12,739 nucleotides of DNA. It comes from Oligoflexales bacterium (GTDB lineage: Bacteria > Bdellovibrionota > Oligoflexia > Oligoflexales > Oligoflexaceae). Shown here one piece after another: positions 1 to 6,361 of the stretch. A program made the position numbers and the translations under genes. Each line of letters opens with the position of its first letter. Position 1 is the first letter of the stretch. The DNA is taken from the NCBI GenBank assembly GCA_015232735.1, contig JADFZC010000037.1, forward strand, positions 1 through 12,739, in the 5' to 3' direction. The notes beneath the pieces were generated by a model that searched no databases, had not been told where the DNA came from, and saw only the letters and a list, made by a program, of their open reading frames with translations.

Positions 1-26
1 AGGTTTAAAGCCTCTCCTGATTCGAC

Positions 27-48
27 ACCCGGTCCTTCAGGGCCGGGT
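27..48 (+). terminator. Intrinsic-terminator-like hairpin
   Basis: A nine-pair stem (27-35 with 40-48, including one T-G wobble) closes on the loop TTCA and is followed by only three T residues on the plus strand. The stem is GC-rich and strong, but the T-tract is short. It could end a plus-strand gene lying off the left edge. It could also serve the minus-strand oxidoreductase gene, whose stop codon is about 25 bases away, but on that strand no T-run follows the stem. Confidence 0.5.
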
Positions 49-73
49 TTATCAAAAGCATAGCATATTATTT

Positions 74-1723
74 TCAACATGTTACAACTTGGGCATACTC
101 GGTTTTGTTTTCCAGGAGGCTTAGAATAGAAGTAATGCTTCGTTTGCCTAATATTCCGGCTGCCGAGACTGCCCCGGAGGTCAGAGCACCTGCGATTCCT
201 GGCAGGGAAGTATCCGTGGAACTCAGGAACAGGCCACTTATCGGAGAGAAAGTGGAGCACCATGGTTTTTCCATTCTTTCCGGGGTGACCGGCATTCCAT
301 AAATATTGCCTCTGTAATGGCTGGAAAAATGTTCCACGCTGAGAGGGGTTGAAAGTTCATGAAATGCAACCATTTCGGAAAAGCCGGGAAACAGTCGTTC
401 CAGGTTTTCGATGAGGACAAGGCTTATTCGGTTCTTAAGCTGCTTATATTCGAGGTCGCGTTTTGACCAGGGTTGTCCCATCCATTTTTCAAAACCTTCG
501 TATCGCATGAAGATGATCGACTCTGCGGTATGGCGGCCGTTTCTGCAACTAGCATCCTTAAGGGAGGGGAAAGATAGAAAAGTGGCAAGTTCCTTTCCAT
601 TCACAAGCTGATCGAATCCGCATAGATTATGGTTGTAATCGTAGTATATCCAGTAATTTTCCCCATTGAGTCCAAGTTTGGCCGGATTGTCCTTGAACCC
701 GATGTAAAGGGTTATGGCGCTTGTCCCCTTTTCTGCATTTTGTTTGATTTCCTCGCGAAAAGGTATTTCGATATTTTCTGGAAGCAGACGAATGTAAGTG
801 CTGTAAACTCCGGTGTTTGAAATCACGACAGGTGCGTGAAAAACTTCATCCTCTCCTGTGGTAAGGTTGACGGCACGAACTCCAGTGACGCATCCATTTG
901 AGCAGATTATCTCTTTGACATCGCGATTGCAGATAACCTCACCCATGTTGTCCTCAATTATCCTTGTGATCGAATCGGCAATTGTTCGTGCGCCCCCGAC
1001 AGGGTAATATGCGCCATTCAGATAGTGACCTGCTATCATGGCATGTGCAATAAAAGCGCTTTCAGACGGAGGAAGGCCGTAATTGCCCCATTGTGCAGTG
1101 AGAAGCGCCTTCAGTTTTTGACATCTAAAATTAAGGTCAAGATAATTTTGTGTCGTCATATAGGGATGACCGTCACCGCGCATCTCAAAACAGTAGGACT
1201 GCTGGGGACGGGAGCGTCTTTCAAGTTTTGTGAACTTGGCTATGGGATAAAGGCGGCAGCATGTCTTGATATCAAAAATGTAGTTTCGTATGGCCTCTTC
1301 CTCGCCTGGAAATTTTTCTATCAGGTCGTTTTGAAACTTTAACGGGTTGCTGCTGAAACCGAAGGTAAAATCCGGAAAAACCATCTGTTCGAAAATATCG
1401 GGCATGCGCTGCCATTTTACACTGTTTTTTGTTACGGCGGAGAAGAGCCTTCCGGTAAATTGATTATCTGAGACCTCTCCGACATAGTGCAGACCGCAGT
1501 CCCAGCTGAAACCTCTTCGTTTGAAAGAATGGGTAAATCCGCCTGCGACAGCATGTTTTTCGAGTACAAGGACACGGCACTGTCTTGACTGAGCCAAAAT
1601 GCTGGCTGCTGTTAGTCCGCCGAGGCCCGAACCGACAACGATCACATCCCAACTTTTTTGTCTGTCAGATTTCAAAAATTCATCTCCGTAGGCATTTTTA
1701 CGCATAACTGCCATTGTCGCCAT
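74..1723 (-). CDS. FAD-dependent oxidoreductase, CrtI/retinol-saturase (RetSat)-like
   Basis: A 549-residue flavoprotein of the phytoene desaturase/carotenoid isomerase/retinol saturase superfamily, predicted to oxidise, reduce or isomerise double bonds in a lipophilic polyene or other hydrophobic substrate. A dinucleotide-binding Rossmann motif GSGLGG is at residues 31-36 after a hydrophobic strand, with the adenosine-binding acid E55 ending the next strand. The following GGFTHSF...GLHYVG stretch (about 61-82) is the pattern of the RetSat/CrtISO branch. The C-terminal FAD motif (about 494-526, ending GIAGALTSGAVSAAGI) is intact. Length is normal for the family. ATG codons occur at residues 1, 4 and 7 and none has a clear Shine-Dalgarno sequence, so the exact start is uncertain by up to six residues. 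The gene stands alone, with no carotenoid genes nearby, so the substrate cannot be assigned. The superfamily call is firm; 'retinol saturase' should not be taken as the reaction. Confidence 0.88.
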   Translation of the reverse strand: MATMAVMRKNAYGDEFLKSDRQKSWDVIVVGSGLGGLTAASILAQSRQCRVLVLEKHAVAGGFTHSFKRRGFSWDCGLHYVGEVSDNQFTGRLFSAVTKNSVKWQRMPDIFEQMVFPDFTFGFSSNPLKFQNDLIEKFPGEEEAIRNYIFDIKTCCRLYPIAKFTKLERRSRPQQSYCFEMRGDGHPYMTTQNYLDLNFRCQKLKALLTAQWGNYGLPPSESAFIAHAMIAGHYLNGAYYPVGGARTIADSITRIIEDNMGEVICNRDVKEIICSNGCVTGVRAVNLTTGEDEVFHAPVVISNTGVYSTYIRLLPENIEIPFREEIKQNAEKGTSAITLYIGFKDNPAKLGLNGENYWIYYDYNHNLCGFDQLVNGKELATFLSFPSLKDASCRNGRHTAESIIFMRYEGFEKWMGQPWSKRDLEYKQLKNRISLVLIENLERLFPGFSEMVAFHELSTPLSVEHFSSHYRGNIYGMPVTPERMEKPWCSTFSPISGLFLSSTDTSLPGIAGALTSGAVSAAGILGKRSITSILSLLENKTEYAQVVTC

Positions 1724-1964
1724 ACTGACTGTTTCGTCAGATAACAGCCTGTTACATGTCCGGTGTTTACTTTAATTGATGAAACTACTTAATTCCTAAA
1801 GAGGAATTTCCGCTACAGTGTGAGAGTCCCGATACTTTTGTTTTATTGCATCTAAAAAGACCCGGATTTAATTTCATTATGTTACATCAATATGTTACAG
1901 CCAGAGACCGCATTTGTTTGCCTATCATGATATGTCCTGAGGCACTTTCGCACAATAACTTTGA

Positions 1965-1994
1965 TTGACGGTATAGCAGTACAGGGCATATAAA
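1965..1994 (+). promoter_or_regulatory. Sigma70-type promoter for the acyltransferase gene
   Basis: TTGACG at 1965-1970 and TATAAA at 1989-1994 each match 5 of 6 bases of the consensus and are separated by 18 bases. Transcription would begin near 2001 and leave a leader of about 150 bases before the acyltransferase ATG at 2154. This is the clearest promoter in the window, though the long leader is unusual. Confidence 0.45.
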
Positions 1995-2047
1995 AAGAAT
2001 AAGAGACTGTTTCAAATACTATTTTGTGGTTTTCGGGGCAAGGTATC

Positions 2048-2110
2048 ATGTTTCAAGAGATACGATATGGTCGTATGCATAAGGAGTTGGAACAATTTCT
2101 GAACATCTGA
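2048..2110 (+). CDS. Possible 20-residue leader peptide
   Basis: A short frame runs from ATG at 2048 to TGA at 2108 and encodes MFQEIRYGRMHKELEQFLNI. It is preceded by GGGGCAAGG at 2036-2043 at a workable Shine-Dalgarno distance, and lies inside the predicted leader of the acyltransferase message, ending 43 bases before its start. It has no run of one amino acid that would suggest classical attenuation. The same frame is open upstream from 2003, so the peptide could also be the remnant of an older gene. Chance cannot be excluded. Confidence 0.2.
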   Translation: MFQEIRYGRMHKELEQFLNI

Positions 2111-2153
2111 CAGGGATATTGGAAAAATTTAGCTGCAGCGGATTGATCTTTTT

Positions 2154-3305
2154 ATGGAAAAAAATGAATTTGTATTATCCGAAACATCGTCAGTTACATT
2201 GGATCTGATCAGGCTGGCTGCTGCACAGGCTGTTCTTCTTGGGCATGCGACCAGCATGCTTCCCATATTCAAATATGTGAAGCAACCTTTTTTTCCCACA
2301 ATCCAAAATATATCAGTTCTCGTCTTCTTTATATTATCAGGTTTCATAATCCCGTACTCAACCTCGTCAAGAATGAAAAAGGATGTTAACTACAGTTTTA
2401 AAGAGTATTTTATTGAACGTTTTTCCAGGATATATTCCGGTTATCTGCCAGGCATATTATTTGTCCTTCTAGTGGACAGCTGGGTTGTAGGCAATTTTCC
2501 CGAAACCTATATCTTTCATGAGTCATTCAATATGAAGAGCTTTGTGGCAAATCTTTTCATGTTCCAGAATTATCCCATTGTTGGAAACATATTCCATATA
2601 TCCACATTCGGATCAGCCAGCCCTTTCTGGACGCTGGCGACGGAATGGTGGATATATCTGAGTTTCGGATGGTTTTTTGTGAATGTACGAAAATCCCTGA
2701 TTACAGGGCTGCCTGTATCTTCGATAATTGCCTTCCTCCTTTTATCAATCGTCCCTGTCTATAACATATTTGGAGGCGGTGCCGGCGGTGGACTTTCGGT
2801 TTACTGGATAATGGGATACCTAGTATATCACGTAAAATCGATTGACAGGGAAAAACCGGCGGACAACCACAGGGAGGACATTATCTTTTTTCTGTTTTTT
2901 GGATTTTCGGCCTTGGCATATGCGATAAATACAAAAAAAGAATATGATGGAGTGCTTGCCGTATTATTTACTCTTTCGCTGTATTTTCTGATTGGTTTCT
3001 GTCAATCGACTAAATTGCGTTACAGCACGAGAACAAAAAAATTGATCAAGTTCACCGCTGGATATTCCTTCACCTTGTATCTCGTCCATTACACAATTAC
3101 AATTTTTTGCGTTTTCAGCTGGAAGGTCAAGATATCACCTTATTTCAAGTTTTTGATAATTATCATCAGCTGCAACGTTATTTCCGCGACAATCGCCTAT
3201 TTCACAGAAATGAGATACCGTAATGTCGCCAGTTTTTTGAAGGGGAAATACTGTATTTGGGGAAAGAGCGAGTTTATCTGTTCCAACAAAATGGAAGGCA
3301 GCTGA
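2154..3305 (+). CDS. Acyltransferase 3 family membrane protein (OafA/YrhL type)
   Basis: A 383-residue polytopic membrane protein of the acyltransferase 3 family, whose members transfer acyl groups (often acetyl) to envelope glycans such as O-antigen, peptidoglycan or exopolysaccharide. Family landmarks in order are R20 and H31 in the first helix (LDLIRL...GHATS), FFILSGFIIP at 58-67, RFSRIYSGYLPG at 89-100, and FWTLATEWWIYLS at 158-170 with W159 and E164. A last landmark, YSFTLYLVH, is at 304-312. Hydrophobic segments are spread along the whole chain. There is no attached SGNH domain, so it is the short stand-alone form. The ATG has a poor Shine-Dalgarno sequence (only CGGA about 12 bases upstream), which suggests weak or coupled translation. 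No glycan biosynthesis genes are adjacent, so the acceptor is unknown. The text looks more AT-rich than its neighbours, a visual impression compatible with transfer but not measured. Confidence 0.88.
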   Translation: MEKNEFVLSETSSVTLDLIRLAAAQAVLLGHATSMLPIFKYVKQPFFPTIQNISVLVFFILSGFIIPYSTSSRMKKDVNYSFKEYFIERFSRIYSGYLPGILFVLLVDSWVVGNFPETYIFHESFNMKSFVANLFMFQNYPIVGNIFHISTFGSASPFWTLATEWWIYLSFGWFFVNVRKSLITGLPVSSIIAFLLLSIVPVYNIFGGGAGGGLSVYWIMGYLVYHVKSIDREKPADNHREDIIFFLFFGFSALAYAINTKKEYDGVLAVLFTLSLYFLIGFCQSTKLRYSTRTKKLIKFTAGYSFTLYLVHYTITIFCVFSWKVKISPYFKFLIIIISCNVISATIAYFTEMRYRNVASFLKGKYCIWGKSEFICSNKMEGS

Positions 3306-3307
3306 AT

Positions 3308-4183
3308 TCATTGGGATCGAGGAATCTCATCAGGATTTTGTCCGGAAAATAGGAAAAAACGCGCCGGTGTGGGAGAACTCAGGACAAGCTTTTCCCCAGT
3401 GACCGGATGAGTCATTTTGAATGTATGTGCATGAAGGGCAAGCCTGCCGAGCGGATTTGCCGATGCACCATATTTGAGGTCTCCGGCTATGGGGCATCCG
3501 ATATCTGCCAGATGTACCCTGATCTGGTTTTTTCTGCCCGTGTACAGTCGAACATTGAGAAGGGTGAAATTTCTGAACCTTCTTTCAACCTCATAACGGG
3601 TGATTGCCAATTTGCCGCCTTCTCTCTTCAGTCCTGAGTGAACCTTGAAGTTTCTGTCTTCAAAAAGCCAGCTTTCAATCGTCCCTTTTGATTTTTGCGG
3701 TGTTCCCTCAACCAGGGCATGATAGTATTTTTCATATTCCTGCCAATGTTCTTCAAGGAGTTTTTCGGTTTCTGCCGATTTTGCCAAAAGGACAACGCCG
3801 GAGACTTTCTGATCGAGCCTGTGAACTATGAAGGCTCTCTCTCTGCCTGCAGTTGTTTTTTTAAGATAACTGTTCACCTTCCCAAACAGTGAATCTTCAT
3901 TGTTTCTGCAAGTGCCTATAGAGATGATTCCGGCAGGTTTATCGACTGCGATGAGTTGGTTATCCTCGTAGAGAATGGAGATGTTTTCCTGATCGATTCT
4001 TTTTTTTCTTTTGATCTCGACTACCGCGCCTTTGGGGATTACCGGGTTTGGCTCTTTTGATGCTGTTTTGTTTATAATTATTTCAGAGTTTTTTATATCT
4101 TTTTTTGCTTTTGTGATCGAATAGCCGATTTTCTGCGTAAGCAGGGTTATAAGACAGGTCTCATTTTCAGAAATAAATTTCAT
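3308..4183 (-). CDS. RluA-family RNA pseudouridine synthase with S4 domain
   Basis: A 291-residue cytoplasmic enzyme predicted to isomerise uridine to pseudouridine in rRNA (possibly tRNA). Residues about 11-58 form an S4 RNA-binding domain (LLTQKIGYSITKAKKDI onwards). The catalytic domain shows VDKPAGI at 80-86, the active-site motif HRLDQKVSG at 121-129 with catalytic D124, and GRKNQIRVHL at 216-225. These are followed by GCPIAGDLKYG at 229-239 and LHAHTFKMTHP at 250-260. Two positions vary from the usual consensus: V127 replaces Thr of RLDxxTSG, and N219 replaces His of GRxHQIR; both are seen elsewhere in the family. Having an S4 domain places it with the RluC/RluD type rather than RluA itself, but the target uridine cannot be read from the sequence. 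The ATG at 4183 has no strong Shine-Dalgarno. The gene converges on the acyltransferase gene. Confidence 0.92.
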   Translation of the reverse strand: MKFISENETCLITLLTQKIGYSITKAKKDIKNSEIIINKTASKEPNPVIPKGAVVEIKRKKRIDQENISILYEDNQLIAVDKPAGIISIGTCRNNEDSLFGKVNSYLKKTTAGRERAFIVHRLDQKVSGVVLLAKSAETEKLLEEHWQEYEKYYHALVEGTPQKSKGTIESWLFEDRNFKVHSGLKREGGKLAITRYEVERRFRNFTLLNVRLYTGRKNQIRVHLADIGCPIAGDLKYGASANPLGRLALHAHTFKMTHPVTGEKLVLSSPTPARFFLFSGQNPDEIPRSQ

Positions 4184-4484
4184 ATAACAGCCAGTAAAAG
4201 TAAAGGGATGCGGAGAGATACGGCCCCGAATCGTCAGGGTAAACTCATAACCGATTGCAGGCGTTAAGTCAGCTGTTTATTGTAATGAATTGTTTTGATA
4301 GGATAAAGTTCGGCTTTTTTATTAAATAAAATGTGACGTTCAGCATGACAGCGAGAGCATCTGAAATTCACTGGAAATCGTTTTCATATATCTATTAATG
4401 TAAAATCCATTTCCATCTTTGCTTTGGACTCAAAAGGCCAGGATTTGATGCATGATGAGTATTTCACGAATGTCCCAGATATTT
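4184..4484. other. AT-rich intergenic region
   Basis: These 301 bases lie upstream of the pseudouridine synthase and downstream of the first protease gene. No reading frame with a plausible start is seen. An imperfect inverted repeat (AAATCC at 4403-4408 with GGATTT at 4441-4446, partly paired inside) could form a weak terminator for the minus-strand protease. The region should also hold the promoter of the pseudouridine synthase, but I could not pick a convincing -35/-10 pair. Confidence 0.35.
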
Positions 4485-5234
4485 TCAGTGAATAAATACT
4501 TTCCCCTGCCGGATGAAATCGAGATGCCTGTCAACCCTTGTGAAAATGGAGAGAGTCCGGCAGTACGGGTCACCGCTTGAAACAACGCCGACCTGATAAA
4601 ATTGATTATCTACATTCCTGAAGAGTAGAGGTCCACCGGAATCTCCCGTGCAGGTATTTTTATTGCTTCCGAGGGACCTATATGTTTCATGAGTAACTTC
4701 GGATACGGGCAGTTCTACGAACCTCTTTATACCGGAGTTTTTATTAATGTCTTCTGATCTGCCATAACCGACGGCAATAAGTTTTTTCCCTGAAAGGTCA
4801 GAGTTGTCTTCGCGGACAAGTTTCATCGGGGTAATGGCCGGTTCCCCTGCGAGTTCCAATATGGCCAGGTCGTTCTCAAGTCCTTCCCGGCGATAATCTG
4901 GATGCTTTATCGCACCTGAAATTTTATAGGAGGTTACGGTCTCATATTGGGATGAACCTACCATGAATCCAAGAAATTTGATGATATGATTATCAAGACA
5001 ATGGGCCGCAGTGAGGACAGTTTTGCTTTCGATGAGTGTGGCACTGCAGAACAACCTCCCATAGTATGTAAGACCTCCGACCTCCGGAAAACCAGATGTA
5101 ATCTCTCCTCCTATAATCTTAGTGAAACTTTCAACTGATTTTGGATTCTGTTGGCATGCGAAAGTGAAAAAAGCAAAGATTATAAATAACCATCGGCGTT
5201 TTTTGGGCAAACCGCCATTGAATTTGATTCCCAT
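4485..5234 (-). CDS. Chymotrypsin-family (S1) serine protease, putative lipoprotein zymogen
   Basis: A secreted or membrane-anchored S1 serine endopeptidase of 249 residues from the chosen ATG. The N-terminus is a signal peptide: KKRR at 11-14, a hydrophobic core at 15-26, then C27 in TFAC, a lipobox-like end. A 12-residue pro-segment leads to K39-IIGG, which resembles the trypsinogen activation site. The triad is H78 (LTAAHC), D122 (NDLAILEL) and S199 (GDSGGPL), all intact. Cysteine pairs C63/C79 and C195/C225 match the conserved 42-58 and 191-220 disulphides. The residue six before the catalytic Ser is N193 rather than the Asp of trypsin, so cleavage after Lys/Arg is not expected. Start: ATG at 5234 gives the cleanest signal peptide but lacks a Shine-Dalgarno. 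An in-frame GTG at 5285 has AAGGAGAA upstream and would add 17 residues. The gene lies 212 bases downstream of purU and may have its own promoter. Confidence 0.88.
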   Translation of the reverse strand: MGIKFNGGLPKKRRWLFIIFAFFTFACQQNPKSVESFTKIIGGEITSGFPEVGGLTYYGRLFCSATLIESKTVLTAAHCLDNHIIKFLGFMVGSSQYETVTSYKISGAIKHPDYRREGLENDLAILELAGEPAITPMKLVREDNSDLSGKKLIAVGYGRSEDINKNSGIKRFVELPVSEVTHETYRSLGSNKNTCTGDSGGPLLFRNVDNQFYQVGVVSSGDPYCRTLSIFTRVDRHLDFIRQGKVFIH

Positions 5235-5319
5235 GGTCAAAGCATTTATATTTATACGGAAAGGTCGTGGATACTCCAGATTCACTTCAATAAATTCTCC
5301 TTGATGATTTTCCGGACGT

Positions 5320-5348
5320 TCTATAACAAAATATGGAACATTACGCAA
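5320..5348 (-). promoter_or_regulatory. Possible extended -10 promoter for the first protease gene
   Basis: On the minus strand TTGCGT (5348-5343) is followed after 17 bases by TATAGA (5325-5320), with TG one base before the -10 element. The -35 match is poor but the extended -10 partly compensates. Initiation near 5313 would place the AAGGAGAA at 5302-5295 early in the leader. This would let the protease be transcribed separately from purU. Confidence 0.28.
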
Positions 5349-5446
5349 CTGTTGAAAAAAGGACTGTCGCTGTAGCGTCACATATAGAACAGCTTTGTAA
5401 AAGTGAGACAGTAATCAATATCAGCCCGCTTCATGCAGGACTGGCA

Positions 5447-6319
5447 TCAGTCAAACACCACAGTTTTGTTGCCGTAAACCAGGATGCGGTGATTGAGATG
5501 CAGGTAGACGGCCCTGGCCAGCACATACTTTTCGATATCCTTGCCTTTTCTGATCATATCCTGAACAGTATCGCGGTGACTGACGCGACGGACACCCTGT
5601 TCAATGATGGGTCCTTCGTCGAGATCCTCGGTGACATAGTGAGCCGTGGCGCCGATTATCTTTACGCCCCGGGCAAATGCCCTGTGATATGGGTTTGCGC
5701 CTGGAAAAGCGGGAAGAAAGGAATGGTGGATGTTTATTGCGTGTGGCAGCTTTATTAATAAATCCGGACTTAATACCTGCATATATTTTGCAAGGATGAC
5801 GAGATCCACGTTATGCTGCCTGAGAAGCTCGATTTCGCGTTTTTCCTGTTCCGGCTTGTTTTCTTTATCTATGGGAAGATACTGGAAGCAAATGCCGAAC
5901 TGCTGTGCTATAGGTCGAAGAGACTCATGGTTACTGATGATGATGGGGATATCGACGATAAGATCGCCGCACCTTTGTCTCCCGAGAAGATCGATAAGGC
6001 AATGATCCTGTTTGCTGACAAAAATGGCACATTTTTGCTTTTCATCAGTGAATCGGATGTTCCAGGTCATTCCAATGGAAGAGGCCAGTTTTGAAAACTC
6101 AGAAGCAATTGCCTCCCTGGGGATGTTAAAACCATCCAGTATCCATTCCATTCTGACACAGAAAATTCCCACCTCATGGTCCGTGTGCTGAGCTGAGTCG
6201 ACAATGTTTCCGCCATTTTCGTAAATGAACTTTGAAATTTTTGCTACCAGACCTTTTTGATCCCTGCAGGTGCCGAGAAGTACCGCGCATGGTGTTGTGG
6301 ATGGCTTGAATGATGACAT
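5447..6319 (-). CDS. purU: Formyltetrahydrofolate deformylase
   Basis: PurU hydrolyses 10-formyltetrahydrofolate to formate and tetrahydrofolate in the cytoplasm. This balances the folate one-carbon pool and, in some bacteria, supplies formate for PurT in purine synthesis. From the chosen start the protein has 290 residues, the usual length. An N-terminal ACT-type regulatory domain spans about 12-85 (LLGTCRDQKGLVAKISKFI), and the formyltransferase-fold hydrolase domain about 96-272. The catalytic N-H-D set is visible as N196 and H198 in INIHHSFLPAFPGANP and D234 in EDLDEGPIIEQ. Start: an in-frame TTG at 6334 lies inside the Shine-Dalgarno GGAAGAA, which sits 7-8 bases before the ATG at 6319, so the ATG is preferred. 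The gene follows the exchanger gene by 42 bases on the same strand. No purT or gcv gene is visible here. Confidence 0.95.
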   Translation of the reverse strand: MSSFKPSTTPCAVLLGTCRDQKGLVAKISKFIYENGGNIVDSAQHTDHEVGIFCVRMEWILDGFNIPREAIASEFSKLASSIGMTWNIRFTDEKQKCAIFVSKQDHCLIDLLGRQRCGDLIVDIPIIISNHESLRPIAQQFGICFQYLPIDKENKPEQEKREIELLRQHNVDLVILAKYMQVLSPDLLIKLPHAINIHHSFLPAFPGANPYHRAFARGVKIIGATAHYVTEDLDEGPIIEQGVRRVSHRDTVQDMIRKGKDIEKYVLARAVYLHLNHRILVYGNKTVVFD

Positions 6320-6361
6320 GATTTTTTCTTCCAAATGTTTATTTTGCTTGGTTTACATAAT

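Larger units (their letters stand above)
1724..2153. promoter_or_regulatory. Divergent intergenic region with repeats and palindromes
   Basis: This is the 430-base gap between two divergent genes. The sequence TGTTACA occurs three times (1750, 1880, 1893); the last two sit in identical 9-mers TATGTTACA starting 13 bases apart (1878 and 1891). A perfect palindrome TAACAG-C-CTGTTA is at 1742-1754. A 5-base stem (1725-1729 with 1736-1740) directly abuts the oxidoreductase start codon. A 7-base stem (AATTCCT, loop AAAG, AGGAATT) is at 1791-1808. A 6-base stem (2060-2065 with 2071-2076) lies in the acyltransferase leader. These are direct sequence observations; a role as operators is inferred. Confidence 0.45.

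Noticed and set aside
1..15. tRNA T-arm-like sequence at the left edge (AGG, TTTAAAG, CCT)
   Set aside because: The loop lacks the near-invariant TTC, no CCA or acceptor partner is visible, and the rest would lie outside the window.
1025..1342. 105-codon plus-strand frame
   Set aside because: It is antisense to the intact FAD oxidoreductase and has no recognisable domain or ribosome site.
4317..4331. AT-only palindrome TTTTATT-A-AATAAAA
   Set aside because: A one-base loop cannot form a hairpin, and AT-only palindromes are frequent by chance in AT-rich spacers.
5235..5381. 49-codon N-terminal extension of the first protease (GTG at 5381)
   Set aside because: It has no ribosome site, the extension overlaps the likely promoter, and it would displace the signal peptide; the GTG at 5285 remains a fair alternative.
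5333..5758. 141-codon open frame on the plus strand
   Set aside because: It lies mostly antisense to purU, whose catalytic motifs are complete, and its translation shows no family pattern.
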